DNA of 64,000 nt, from contig UCCS01000047.1 of NCBI GenBank assembly GCA_900470965.1, positions 93,686-157,685 of the forward strand. Direction: 5' to 3'. The translations under genes were made by a program, and so were the position numbers. Below, piece after piece: positions 7,820 through 15,979 of the stretch. Under the pieces are notes generated by a model. That model saw nothing but the letters and a program-made list of their open reading frames with translations, made no database searches and was not told where the DNA came from. The first letter of the stretch is position 1. Each line of letters opens with the position of its first letter. The DNA comes from Hyphomicrobiales bacterium. Lineage in GTDB: Bacteria > Pseudomonadota > Alphaproteobacteria > Rhizobiales > Rhizobiaceae.

Positions 7820-8659
7820 ATGGCCCGCCTTTCGAACACGGTCGCGGTCGTAACTGGCGGCGGCAGGGGGATCGGTCGAGAAATCGCTCTACAGCAGGCG
7901 AGGGAGGGAGCAAAGGTTGCCGTGCTGGCGCGAACGGTGACTGAGATTGAGGAAACAGTCTCTCTCATCGAGGGAGAGGGCGGGGAAGCGATCGCTATTT
8001 CGACGGACATCATCGACCTTGCCGCTGTTGAAAATGCCCTTACGCGGGTGGCGACCGAATTGGGTCCTGTTGACATTCTGATCAACAATCACGGCTCGTT
8101 CCAGGGCTTTGGCCCGATTTGGGACTGTGACCCTCTTGTGTGGTGGCGGGATGTCGAGATCAATCTGCGAGGCACTTTCAATGCTTGCCGCTCGGCCGCC
8201 CCTATGATGTTGGCGCGGGGTAGGGGCCGGATTGTAAACCTCGTTGGTGGCGGAACGGGCAACAGCTTTCCCCATGGCTCTGGCTACGCGTCCAGCAAAG
8301 CCGCCATCATGCGGCTCACGGAATGCCTGAACGACACCACCATCGGCCAGGGGGTGCGCGCATTTGCGGTCGATCCCGGCCTCGTTCGGAGTGCGATGAC
8401 CGAAATGCAGCTTTTTTCAGAAGCAGGAAAAACCTACCTGCCCGGGATCCAGAAGCTTTTCGATGATGGCGTCAACATCGAACCGTCGCGGGCTGCACTC
8501 TTGATTGCCGACATCGCCGCCGGACGTTTCGATACTCTAGCCGGCCGCCTCTTGCGTGGTGTCGATGATCGCGACGCGCTTGCAGAGGAGATGGACGCCA
8601 TAGTCGCGGCAGACGGCAGAGCGTTGCGCCTCAGCGACGTCGAACAAGCCAAGCTCTAA
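7820..8659 (+). CDS. SDR-family oxidoreductase with atypical serine position
   Basis: Short-chain dehydrogenase/reductase-fold protein of 279 residues. The cofactor motif TGGGRGIG is at 12-19, INNHG replaces the usual NNAG near 89-93, and Tyr156/Lys160 are in YASSK. The usual catalytic Ser, 13 residues before the Tyr, reads Gly here (IVNLVGGGTGN), although a nearby Ser149 could substitute. The C-terminal 60 residues (GVNIEPSRAALLIADIAAG, then a long helical tail) are longer than in simple reductases. Start ATG 7820 has GGAG upstream; the open frame to 7721 has no better start. The substrate is unknown. No regulator is adjacent and it is probably monocistronic. Confidence 0.85.
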   Translation: MARLSNTVAVVTGGGRGIGREIALQQAREGAKVAVLARTVTEIEETVSLIEGEGGEAIAISTDIIDLAAVENALTRVATELGPVDILINNHGSFQGFGPIWDCDPLVWWRDVEINLRGTFNACRSAAPMMLARGRGRIVNLVGGGTGNSFPHGSGYASSKAAIMRLTECLNDTTIGQGVRAFAVDPGLVRSAMTEMQLFSEAGKTYLPGIQKLFDDGVNIEPSRAALLIADIAAGRFDTLAGRLLRGVDDRDALAEEMDAIVAADGRALRLSDVEQAKL

Positions 8660-8731
8660 AGTGGTTGGCGATGAGGGCTATCACGACGAGGGCCGATGAT
8701 ATCGATCTTCCAATGCACCCAGCCAGCGATC

Positions 8732-8773
8732 CGCCTCAGGCTGCGGCCGCGTTTTCTTCGCCAGCCTGAGGCG
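8732..8773. terminator. 12-bp perfect inverted repeat overlapping a gene end
   Basis: CGCCTCAGGCTG (8732-8743) and CAGCCTGAGGCG (8762-8773) form a 12-bp stem with an 18-base loop. The stop codon of the leftward small gene (8738-8736) lies inside the stem. Read rightward it would lie about 70 bases after the SDR stop, so it could serve convergent genes. The loop holds TTTT on the + strand. Confidence 0.6.
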
Positions 8774-8921
8774 ATGACCTGTCCCGCGATCCGAGAAGAC
8801 GATCTAGCTCGAGGCGATTGCTGCCGAAACTGTTGATCAGCCTTTTGGCTTCGCCGAGGTCCATCTGGTAGCGGTCGTGGAGGGTGGAGGGCGTATATTC
8901 TTTATCTGCTGTGGCTGGCAT
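8736..8921 (-). CDS. Small protein, possibly DUF3606-like
   Basis: Predicted 61-residue protein starting at ATG 8921 (MPATADKEYTP) with AGGAG nine bases upstream. This start is better than the in-frame ATG at 8957. The core TLHDRYQMDLGEAKRLINSF resembles the short helical DUF3606-type proteins common in rhizobia, where a YEV-YW-like stretch is followed by a helix with regular hydrophobic spacing; the match is by eye and weak. Function is unknown. Its last codons and stop lie within a 12-bp inverted repeat. No obvious operon partner. Confidence 0.55.
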   Translation of the reverse strand: MPATADKEYTPSTLHDRYQMDLGEAKRLINSFGSNRLELDRLLGSRDRSSPQAGEENAAAA

Positions 8922-9521
8922 TTGCGTAGTCGCTCCTTTCAAGGGCGAAACGAGCACAAATCGGGGCCGGTTCCCTCAACACTTGTCACCATCTGAAACC
9001 AGATTTGAAATTCGCAGTCTTGTCGTCTGGAGCTGTAAATGGCCGCACAGACCGCCACCCGCGACCATCATCAGGTTCTCCGCAAGGCAGATGAAACCCA
9101 GCGGAAGCCTGCAGTCGCCGCCGACGCAGGCGCATTTGAGCTGTCGCTTGTCTACCTACCGCCGGAACCACCGGCGACCCACCAATGGCATCGATAAACA
9201 AACCCACCGGCGCGGAAATCCGCGTCAAGGCTCCGGCAATCATGGCGCCGGCCATAAATTGGAGCACGGCCTTCACAAGCCGGTAGCCTTCCTGATCGTT
9301 GCGATTTTCGGATTTTCCAACGCGGGCGCGCCTCGCTTCCGAGAGATGTTCATTGCTGGCGCAAGCGGCGATGGACTGGTTATACGTCGCCGCCGAATCT
9401 GAGCGGGGACATCGACTGACCCACCAACGCAGCCGCCAAATTGATCAATATTTAATCGATACGGTAACTTGATCGGAAACTGCGGCTGTTAAAGAGGGCT
9501 TCCCTTTCGAGACGCCCTTTC
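8922..9521. other. Region without a convincing gene
   Basis: About 600 bases. A leftward frame at 8986-9276 begins MKAVLQFMAGAMIAGALTRI and continues with a hydrophobic stretch, but has no ribosome-binding site and turns into Arg-rich shadow-like sequence. A rightward 53-codon frame starts at about 9034 (MAAQTATRDHHQ) in the same DNA. I cannot support either as a gene. The promoter of the GAF-GGDEF-EAL gene should lie at the right end. Confidence 0.35.
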
Positions 9522-11348
9522 ATGATCCTAGAATTGCAGAATGCCATTCTTGAAATGATTGCCAAAGGCCAGCCGCTGGCGACCACGCTTTCAGCATTGT
9601 GCTCAAAGGTTGAAGCAGCGATTCCGGGCATTGCGGCCACAGTCCTCAAGTCCGATGGCGTCCGTTTGTCGACGCTGGCGGCGCCGTCGCTCCCAACATC
9701 ATATTCCGCCGCGGTGGACGGCGTCAAAATAGGGCCTTATGCAGGTTCTTGCGGGACCGCCGCCTTCCTTGGGTCGCCGGTTGTCGTCACCGATATAGAA
9801 ACGAACCCAATATGGACCGACTATGCTGCCCTTGCTCTCGCGCTTGGCTTGAAGGCTTGTTGGTCAAGCCCGATCAAGAGCGGCGACCGCGTCATCGGTA
9901 CCTTCGCCTTCTATTACCGGGACAACCGGGGACCAAGCGAGCTTGAGCAAACGATTGTGGATGCATGTGTGCATCTGTGCTCGATCGCAATCGAGCGTGA
10001 AGAACGGGTAGCCGAGCGTCAGCGTCTGACATACACGGATGGACTTACAGGGCTCCATAACCGGGCTGCCTTCGATCTCGCTCTTCGAACCCTGACGCCG
10101 CCTGCAAATCACGGCTGGGGCATTATAATAGCCGATGTCGACAATCTGAAGCCGGTGAACGATACGTTTGGTCACGCGGCTGGCGATGCTCTGATCCGCG
10201 TTCTGGCGGAGCGCATCGCGACAGCCGCGGGCAGGGAAAGGACCTATCGGCTGGGCGGCGACGAATTCGCAATCATCGCCGTCGGCGAAGGCGAACTTGA
10301 TCTGCAGCGCAAAGCGGTTCAGATCCTGAGGGTACTGGAACCTCCAACAGATTGCGCGGGCCACGTCGTCTTTCCTGCGGCGACACTCGGCGGTGCCTTG
10401 GCGACCGACGATATCGATCCTGAGCAAGTCCGACAAAATGCAGACATCGCGCTCTACCACGCCAAAGAGCATGCCCGTGGACAATTCGTCGAGTACCATT
10501 CGGGACTCGGGACAGCGTTGACGCGCCGCTTCAGGGCGGTAAGGGACGTCAGCCTTGCACTATCCGAGAACCGCATCGAGGCTTACTACCAGCCGATCGT
10601 GCGCCTTGATACGCGCGAGGCTGTCGGTCTGGAGGCCTTGTGCCGGATGAAGACCAACTCCGGCGACGTTGTTGCAGCCGCTCATTTTCATGAGGCGACC
10701 AAAGACGCCCACGTTGCTTCAACGCTGACGGAGCGGATGTTGGCCAAAGTTGCGAAGGACATGCGGACATGGCTCGACGACGGGCTTCCTCTACAGCATG
10801 TCGGCGTAAATCTGTCAGCTGCCGACTTTCGCAAGGGAGGATTGCGTGACAAAATTTGCCGAGTCTTCGAAGATGCGGATGTCCCCCTTGATCACCTGAT
10901 CCTCGAGGTGACGGAATCTGTTTACCTCGGACAGCGAGACCACGTGGTCGCGGATGAGATCAAAGCCTTGCGCTTGGAAGGCCTGAAAGTCGCGCTCGAC
11001 GACTTCGGGACCGGCTATGCCTCCTTGACCCATCTTCTGACGGTGCCCGTCGACATCATCAAAATCGACAAATCCTTCATTGACCGAACGAGCATTGATG
11101 ACGCCGGGATGGTGATTGTCGAAGGCGTGCTTTCGATCGCAGGTAAGCTTGGCATCCGCGTGGTGGCGGAAGGCATCGAGGAGGAGGAACAGGCCCGCCG
11201 TCTCGAAGCATTCGGTTGCAGGCTGGGTCAGGGCTATCTCTTCGCCAGAGCAATGGACGCCCTGAAGGCGGGTCAGTTCCTAAGCGCGCGCGGCCAGCGG
11301 CTCGTGCCTCGCGGGTCCTTCTCGGAGCCACTCAGGTACTCCAGCTGA
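9522..11348 (+). CDS. GAF-GGDEF-EAL cyclic-di-GMP enzyme
   Basis: Protein of 608 residues, without membrane segments. A GAF sensor occupies about residues 15-160 (GPYAGSCGTAAFLGSPVVV is a typical GAF block). The GGDEF domain has the intact motif GGDEF at 245-249 with no RxxD I site before it (RERT instead). The EAL domain begins at about 350, with EAL at 371-373 in VGLEALCRM and the catalytic DDFGTGYASL at 493-502. Both catalytic centres look intact, so it could make or degrade cyclic di-GMP; in many such hybrids one domain dominates. It is followed after 68 bp by an HD-GYP phosphodiesterase on the same strand, so the pair probably acts together. Confidence 0.88.
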   Translation: MILELQNAILEMIAKGQPLATTLSALCSKVEAAIPGIAATVLKSDGVRLSTLAAPSLPTSYSAAVDGVKIGPYAGSCGTAAFLGSPVVVTDIETNPIWTDYAALALALGLKACWSSPIKSGDRVIGTFAFYYRDNRGPSELEQTIVDACVHLCSIAIEREERVAERQRLTYTDGLTGLHNRAAFDLALRTLTPPANHGWGIIIADVDNLKPVNDTFGHAAGDALIRVLAERIATAAGRERTYRLGGDEFAIIAVGEGELDLQRKAVQILRVLEPPTDCAGHVVFPAATLGGALATDDIDPEQVRQNADIALYHAKEHARGQFVEYHSGLGTALTRRFRAVRDVSLALSENRIEAYYQPIVRLDTREAVGLEALCRMKTNSGDVVAAAHFHEATKDAHVASTLTERMLAKVAKDMRTWLDDGLPLQHVGVNLSAADFRKGGLRDKICRVFEDADVPLDHLILEVTESVYLGQRDHVVADEIKALRLEGLKVALDDFGTGYASLTHLLTVPVDIIKIDKSFIDRTSIDDAGMVIVEGVLSIAGKLGIRVVAEGIEEEEQARRLEAFGCRLGQGYLFARAMDALKAGQFLSARGQRLVPRGSFSEPLRYSS

Positions 11349-11416
11349 GATAGATCTTCTGTTTCTCCGGCTTCGTTTCATCAATCGATAATGCAAGATT
11401 TTCAGGAAGATCATAA

Positions 11417-12373
11417 ATGCTCAAACGCATCCAATTGAATCAGCTCCGGGTCGGCATGTTCATCAACGATATGGAGTTTACGACCCAAGTGGATGCCGCT
11501 CGGTTCAAGCCTTTTCTGGTCTCCAAAGGCGATGATGTCAGAAGGCTTGCCAATGGACATGTAAGAAGCGTGGTCATTGACATCACGAAGGGCGTCGATG
11601 TCGAAGGCGCGTCGCAACGCACCGCTATGGCAAGCTTTGAGGCGCAATTGCTGGCCATCTTTTCAAAGGCTGAGATCAGCCGCGCGAGACAATCCATTCA
11701 GGAGATCGGACCGCATCTTCGTCATGTGCTGGAGGATGCTCGCGCAAACGGTTGTTTTGCAGACGCGGCAGCGAGCAGTGCGGTTGAGCGCATCATGTTG
11801 GAAACGCTCGATAACACTGGCGCGCTGATTGCTGTTGCCAAGTTGAAGGAGAAGGATGAAACCACGTTTCTTCATTCGCTTGCGGTCAGCGCCTTGATGA
11901 TCGCGTTCGGGCGCCTTCTCGGTCATGGGCAAGAAGAAGTGCGTGTTCTTGGCCTAGGCGGTCTCATACACGATCTCGGAAAGATGATAATTCCCGATGA
12001 GATCCTGAACAAACCCGGGAAACTAACCGCCGAGGAAATGGATCTTGTCCGCGCTCACCCGCAAAAGGGTTACGAGATGGTGGCGAAAGCGGGCTCGGCG
12101 CCGCATGAAGTGCTCGATATCTGCCGTTTCCATCATGAGCGCTATGATGGCAGCGGTTATCCCGATCGCCTGTCGGGCAGGAAGATCCCTTATGTTGCTC
12201 GCGTTGCTGCCATTTGCGACGTATACGAGGCGCTGACAACCATCCGCCCCTACAAGCCGGCTTTCTCACAGGCTGAGGCAATCAACATGATGATGAACTC
12301 TCCCGGGCATTTCGACCACAAGCTCCTGTCAGCGTTCGTCTCCAAGATGGTCATCAGTGGAACGCTGCACTAG
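11417..12373 (+). CDS. HD-GYP cyclic-di-GMP phosphodiesterase with N-terminal DUF3391
   Basis: A 318-residue protein. The N-terminal 100 residues (RIQLNQLRVGMFINDM) form a DUF3391-type domain that often precedes HD-GYP. The HD pair is at 185-186 (LIHDLGKMIIPDEILNK) and the second signature HHERYDGSGYP at 239-249, complete with GYP, so cyclic-di-GMP hydrolysis is expected. Start ATG 11417 has AGGAAG upstream. It lies 68 bp after the GAF-GGDEF-EAL gene, probably in the same transcript, giving that unit one synthetic and two degradative activities. A 7-bp inverted repeat at 12398-12419 follows. Confidence 0.9.
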   Translation: MLKRIQLNQLRVGMFINDMEFTTQVDAARFKPFLVSKGDDVRRLANGHVRSVVIDITKGVDVEGASQRTAMASFEAQLLAIFSKAEISRARQSIQEIGPHLRHVLEDARANGCFADAAASSAVERIMLETLDNTGALIAVAKLKEKDETTFLHSLAVSALMIAFGRLLGHGQEEVRVLGLGGLIHDLGKMIIPDEILNKPGKLTAEEMDLVRAHPQKGYEMVAKAGSAPHEVLDICRFHHERYDGSGYPDRLSGRKIPYVARVAAICDVYEALTTIRPYKPAFSQAEAINMMMNSPGHFDHKLLSAFVSKMVISGTLH

Positions 12374-12397
12374 CTTGCCTGCTTGGTCTTCTCTTTC

Positions 12398-12419
12398 TGA
12401 TCGGAAGCGCAGCCGATCA
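12398..12419. terminator. Hairpin between convergent genes
   Basis: TGATCGG - 8-base loop - CCGATCA inverted repeat in the 61-bp gap between the HD-GYP gene and the leftward ABC ATPase gene. There is no clear T tract, so the role as terminator is tentative. Confidence 0.4.
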
Positions 12420-12434
12420 TGATGGATCTGTGGT

Positions 12435-13259
12435 TCATCCTTCAATTGAAACGGATTTGCGAGTTAGGCCGTCTCCGGGCTCCCCAGGGCGCGGGACCTG
12501 CAGTTGAGCCCTGAGCGTGCTGATAAGGCATTCTTCGAAAGCGCCAGGTGTTGCCCGCATTTTGGCAAGATCATCACTTTCCCATGATCGCGAGACTTTG
12601 CCTTTGGCGAGGAACACGGCTCGATTGCAAAGGCGGGGTATGGTTTCCACGACGTGCGTGGAGATGAGGACCCCATGTCTTCCGCTGGCGGCGAGCTCGA
12701 TCAACAGCGACTTCATCTCCCAAGCGGCGAGCGGATCCAGGCCATTCAGGGACTCGTCGAAGATCAGCAGCGGTGGCGAGCCGATCAGGGCTGCTGTGAC
12801 TGCGATCTTTGCGCGTGTGCCAAGTGAATATTCAGCGATTGGCCGATCAAGCCAGGCCGTTATACCCAGTCGTGCCGGCAAGTCACGGTCTCGCCAGTCG
12901 GTGGGGGCGCATGAACGAAGCGAGGCGACGAGGTCGAGATATTGGCGTCCCGAAAGCGATGCCGGCAAGTCTGTGACGTCGATGGCCAGCCCAAACCGCG
13001 CCTTGGCCTGCTCCGGCTTCCGGGCGAGATCGATGCCGTCGATGGCGATGGCCCCGGTCCGCGGACGGAGCTGCCCGGTGATGGACTTGATCAGCGTCGA
13101 TTTGCCCGACCCGTTGGCGCCGAGAAGTCCGAGGATTTCGCCGCTCCGCATCGTCAGATCGACGCCGGCGATGACAGCGCGGCCGCCGTAACCCACGCTC
13201 AGGTTAGATAGGCGCAGAAGCTCCCTCATGTCCGTGGATCGATGGGCGCTGTCATCCAT
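12435..13259 (-). CDS. ABC transporter ATP-binding protein
   Basis: ATPase subunit of about 274 residues. Walker A GANGSGKST is at 47-55 and Walker B LLIFDES around 168. The C-loop reads YSLGTRAKIAV rather than LSGGQ, as in the ABC-2-like exporters that carry Y-S-x-G-x-(R/Q)-(Q/A)-K. The H-loop is STHVVE. I chose ATG 13259, which overlaps the end of the permease gene by 8 bases; a second ATG at 13229 is possible and the long frame to 13358 runs inside the permease. Substrate unknown. Translational overlap with the permease and the nearby sigma operon suggest an envelope export role. Confidence 0.88.
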   Translation of the reverse strand: MDDSAHRSTDMRELLRLSNLSVGYGGRAVIAGVDLTMRSGEILGLLGANGSGKSTLIKSITGQLRPRTGAIAIDGIDLARKPEQAKARFGLAIDVTDLPASLSGRQYLDLVASLRSCAPTDWRDRDLPARLGITAWLDRPIAEYSLGTRAKIAVTAALIGSPPLLIFDESLNGLDPLAAWEMKSLLIELAASGRHGVLISTHVVETIPRLCNRAVFLAKGKVSRSWESDDLAKMRATPGAFEECLISTLRAQLQVPRPGEPGDGLTRKSVSIEG

Positions 13260-14409
13260 AATAGAACCTCCGACGCGTTCGGTAGAACAGCCATATGACA
13301 AGGGCGAGAAACCCGAGAACGACCGTCCGGCCGTATTCGGAGAATTCGTAGGTGGCATAGGCGATCGCCGCCAGGAAGCTGAACGCCGCGATCCGAGGTT
13401 TCGTCATGAAATAGGCGGCGAAAACCGCATAGGCGCCGTTCAGCATCAACAGCCACACCCCGCTCGCCGCGAGTAACGACCACGAGGATGGTTCCGCCGC
13501 CAGCGCAGCCCCGGTTGGCAACAGGAAGAAGACTGTCGACAACTGCAGTGGAAGCCACAAGAACCGCAGCCATGCCCGCCCGAAGCCAATCGGCGCGGTG
13601 CGCAGCACAGGTGAGCCAAGCGGATGATAGCGCATTGCGAGCATGAAGACGGTGAGCCCGCCTACCAGACCGGTGATCGCGCCTGGGGCGGCCCGATGAT
13701 AGGCGAGCCCGCCGACGGCCGAGATCAGAACAGCAAGGCCCATCACTGAGCCGGCTCCGAAAATGCGCCATGACAGCATCACAGTGCCGGCGCGCAGGTT
13801 CCAGGCCCAGGCGGCGGCCCAGCTCGGCCGGGCGCGGTCTAAGCGGTTGAGCGTCACTAGCGGTCTGCCCCCGCCGGTTTCATGATCGCCATTGCGTGCT
13901 GGCAGAAAAGAGGGGACGCGAAGCTGCGCAGCAACTGCTGCCGCAAAACCGGCGGCGAAAGGAGGCGCGGCGACAATAGCCCACATGAACGAATCCGACT
14001 TGGCGATCAAGACGCAGGCCAACGCGGTAAAGCCGACGACAAGCACTGCCAAACCGGTTCCGATGCAGGCGGCCGCCAAAATCGCCATGCGCCGCCGCTC
14101 CCTGTTGGAGACGGGAAGAGCCGCCATGAACGGCGCATAGGCGCGCGACAAAGCGAGATGGATGGCCCCGAGACCGGCGAAAAACCCTAGCAGAAATGCT
14201 CCAGCCGGAAGGCCGGCGAACCAAAGCCATCGCGAATTCCGCAGCAGCGGCGCGGCGGCATGCAGGGCCACAACGGCATCGGCTGCGGCATAGGCGATAA
14301 CCGCGCCGCCGCCGAGGATAATCCACGCGAGATCGCCGCGGCGCAGCGACCGGACTGAGCCCAGCACTTCCTGCTGCAGCAGGCTTAGGATGAGCCTGTC
14401 GTGCTTCAT
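13252..14409 (-). CDS. ABC-2-like multi-pass membrane permease
   Basis: A 385-residue membrane protein with about ten hydrophobic segments (for example LAWIILGGGAVIAYAAADAV, GLPAGAFLLGFFAGLGAIHL, ALVIWLFYRTRR at the C terminus). A charged 30-residue loop near 170-200 (ARNGDHETGGGRPLV) separates the two halves. It overlaps the ATPase gene by 8 bases, so the two are translationally coupled subunits of one exporter. I recognise no named family beyond ABC-2-like. It lies 90 bp downstream of a metal-sensor-like gene read in the same direction, and so may belong to the sigma-factor operon. Confidence 0.8.
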   Translation of the reverse strand: MKHDRLILSLLQQEVLGSVRSLRRGDLAWIILGGGAVIAYAAADAVVALHAAAPLLRNSRWLWFAGLPAGAFLLGFFAGLGAIHLALSRAYAPFMAALPVSNRERRRMAILAAACIGTGLAVLVVGFTALACVLIAKSDSFMWAIVAAPPFAAGFAAAVAAQLRVPSFLPARNGDHETGGGRPLVTLNRLDRARPSWAAAWAWNLRAGTVMLSWRIFGAGSVMGLAVLISAVGGLAYHRAAPGAITGLVGGLTVFMLAMRYHPLGSPVLRTAPIGFGRAWLRFLWLPLQLSTVFFLLPTGAALAAEPSSWSLLAASGVWLLMLNGAYAVFAAYFMTKPRIAAFSFLAAIAYATYEFSEYGRTVVLGFLALVIWLFYRTRRRFYYG

Positions 14410-14499
14410 TGATCACTCTTCCTGCCTGGCCGGCTCGGCATCGCCCTGCCGCACCGGAATCCAATGGCGGATTGTGTTCTTGTCATGTCCAGCCGGGCT

Positions 14500-14895
14500 T
14501 CAGGACGCGGATTTGCTCTTGCTGCGTTTCAGCGCCGTTAAGAGATAATCCTGGATGACGGCCTGCAGATTGTCGGTCGAGTCACGCACGTCCTTCATCG
14601 CGGCCTGGACGGCGACGTCGTCGAAGGGCGAAGCGGCAATTGCCGCGGCCAGACCGCTGCGGGCGCGACGGAGGTCTCCGAGCGCCGCGAAGGTACGCGG
14701 CCGGTTCTCACGCATGACGCTGCGAAATTCCTGCCTGACGTCGGGGGGGTAAATGCTGGCGACGTTCTCGACGAGGCTGCGGGCTGACACTCCCTCGCGC
14801 AAGCCGTGAGCGGCATAGCCGATCAGGAAAACGTTGAGCGCGACCGAAAGGCCAAGCAGGATGAGAACTACTGTCCAGATCGATCGCCGCGTCAT
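14500..14895 (-). CDS. Periplasmic heavy-metal-sensor-like protein (Metal_resist/CpxP-like)
   Basis: A 131-residue protein with an N-terminal signal anchor (WTVVLILLGLSVALNVFLIG, residues 8-27) followed by a helical periplasmic domain. The layout matches small metal-resistance/CnrX-CpxP-like proteins: IYPPDVRQEFRSVMRENRP, then a long helix and a Lys/Ser-rich tail. I see no His/Met cluster that would prove metal binding. Its ATG overlaps the stop of the upstream membrane protein (ATGA at 14892-14895), so it is cotranslated with the anti-sigma candidate and sigma factor. A role in sensing or damping an envelope signal for that sigma factor is an inference. Confidence 0.75.
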   Translation of the reverse strand: MTRRSIWTVVLILLGLSVALNVFLIGYAAHGLREGVSARSLVENVASIYPPDVRQEFRSVMRENRPRTFAALGDLRRARSGLAAAIAASPFDDVAVQAAMKDVRDSTDNLQAVIQDYLLTALKRSKSKSAS

Positions 14896-15344
14896 AGCGC
14901 ATTCTCCGTGTCGTCATCGGGGGAAAGATCAAGAAGCCCGGTGTTTGCCGGTGAACCCGTGGCCAGCGCCAGTAGCTTCGCGTCGAGGGCATTGCCCTCA
15001 GAGGCTGCCAGCTGATAGCCGCCAGCAGCCAGTGCCAGGAACAGCAGTGCACTGCACGCTGTCATCGTGGCCGGCCGAAGCAGAAAGGACGAAAGGCGCG
15101 TGCCGAACGTCCGGCCCCAGTCGGCGTGGATGCGCGCCAGCACCTGGCTGGCCAGGCGCTGTTCGTCGGTACCGTCCAATGCCGCTTCCAGAACCAGGCG
15201 ATCCAGCGCCTCGTCCCGATCGGACGGCGAGTCTTGCCTCCCCGCGGACAAAAGCAATGCCTGCTGCCGATAGGGCGCCGGCCACGCCGTGACGTCCTTG
15301 CCGAAGCGACGTGTCAGCTGCGCGAATTCGTCCTCTGTCATCAC
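14892..15344 (-). CDS. Single-pass membrane protein, candidate anti-sigma factor
   Basis: A 150-residue protein. The first 90 residues are soluble and charged, with the block TRRFGKDVTAWPAPYRQQAL (an RFG-D-x-WP-x-x-R signature I associate with small proteins coded next to alphaproteobacterial ECF sigma genes). A single membrane segment follows at about 93-115 (TMTACSALLFLALAAGGYQL), then a 35-residue outer tail. It overlaps the sigma gene by 4 bases upstream (ATGA) and the metal-sensor-like gene by 4 bases downstream. Position and topology suggest it holds the sigma factor at the membrane; no zinc-binding anti-sigma motif is visible. Confidence 0.7.
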   Translation of the reverse strand: MMTEDEFAQLTRRFGKDVTAWPAPYRQQALLLSAGRQDSPSDRDEALDRLVLEAALDGTDEQRLASQVLARIHADWGRTFGTRLSSFLLRPATMTACSALLFLALAAGGYQLAASEGNALDAKLLALATGSPANTGLLDLSPDDDTENAL

Positions 15345-15979
15345 ACGTTCCTTTCGCGGCCCTCATGGGCCGCCACATGATTCCGCAGCCCGCGTCGTGC
15401 GCGCACGAGCAACTGTTCCACCGAGCCGGTACTGGTCCCCATGACCTCGGCAATGGCGGGGACGTCAAGGTCCGCCACCACCTTCAGCAGCAGCGCCATG
15501 CGCTGGCGCTGGGGGAGGGCGGCGATGCCGCCGCGCACGATCGACAGTTCCTGCCGGTCCGAAACCCGCGCCTCGGCGTCGGGCGCTTCCGATGCCGGGT
15601 CGCAGTCGAGATCGTCGAGGCCGATGAAATTGCGCAGGAATAGCCGGCGGCGCTGGTCGACGCACCGATTGGCCGTGATCTTGTAAAGCCAGGTCGAGAC
15701 GCGCGCCCTCCGCGGATCGAAGCGGCCGGCGTTTTTCCACACGGTTACGAACACGTCCTGCACCACGTCCTCCGCATCGCTCGCATTGCCGAGATAGCGC
15801 GCGGCAAAAATCCGCAGGCCGCGGCCGTGACGCGCAATCAGCTGGGAAAGCGCGCCCTGACTGCCCGCCGCGATACGGGCCAGCAGGTCGTCATCTTCGC
15901 GCTGCCTCGGTTTTTCCACGACGATACGGCTCTTAGTGTCAGCGGCGAAAGCGGCGAAACCCAACGTAACGATTGCCAC
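15341..15979 (-). CDS. ECF-type RNA polymerase sigma factor
   Basis: A 212-residue extracytoplasmic-function sigma factor. Region 2 is clear (GNASDAEDVVQDVFVTVWKN, then RVSTWLYKITANRCVDQRRR), and region 4 carries LPQRQRMALLLKVVADLDV with a VPAIAEVMGTSTGSVEQLLV helix-turn-helix. As written, the start at 15979 overlaps the upstream secreted-protein gene by 41 bases; a GTG near 15920 (VEKPRQREDDD) would remove the overlap and fits the family better. It heads a 4-base-overlapping chain: sigma, membrane protein, metal-sensor-like protein. Likely targets are its own operon and the neighbouring EF-hand genes, but no promoter motif was proven. Confidence 0.88.
   Translation of the reverse strand: MAIVTLGFAAFAADTKSRIVVEKPRQREDDDLLARIAAGSQGALSQLIARHGRGLRIFAARYLGNASDAEDVVQDVFVTVWKNAGRFDPRRARVSTWLYKITANRCVDQRRRLFLRNFIGLDDLDCDPASEAPDAEARVSDRQELSIVRGGIAALPQRQRMALLLKVVADLDVPAIAEVMGTSTGSVEQLLVRARRGLRNHVAAHEGRERNV

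Noticed and set aside
8986-9276. Leftward frame beginning MKAVLQFMAGAMIAGAL
   Set aside because: The hydrophobic start is suggestive, but there is no ribosome-binding site and the rest is Arg-rich with no family resemblance.
8884-9402. Open 172-codon frame rightward
   Set aside because: Overlaps a small leftward gene with a better ribosome-binding site, has no recognisable domain, and is Arg/Pro/His-rich as expected of a shadow in GC-rich DNA.
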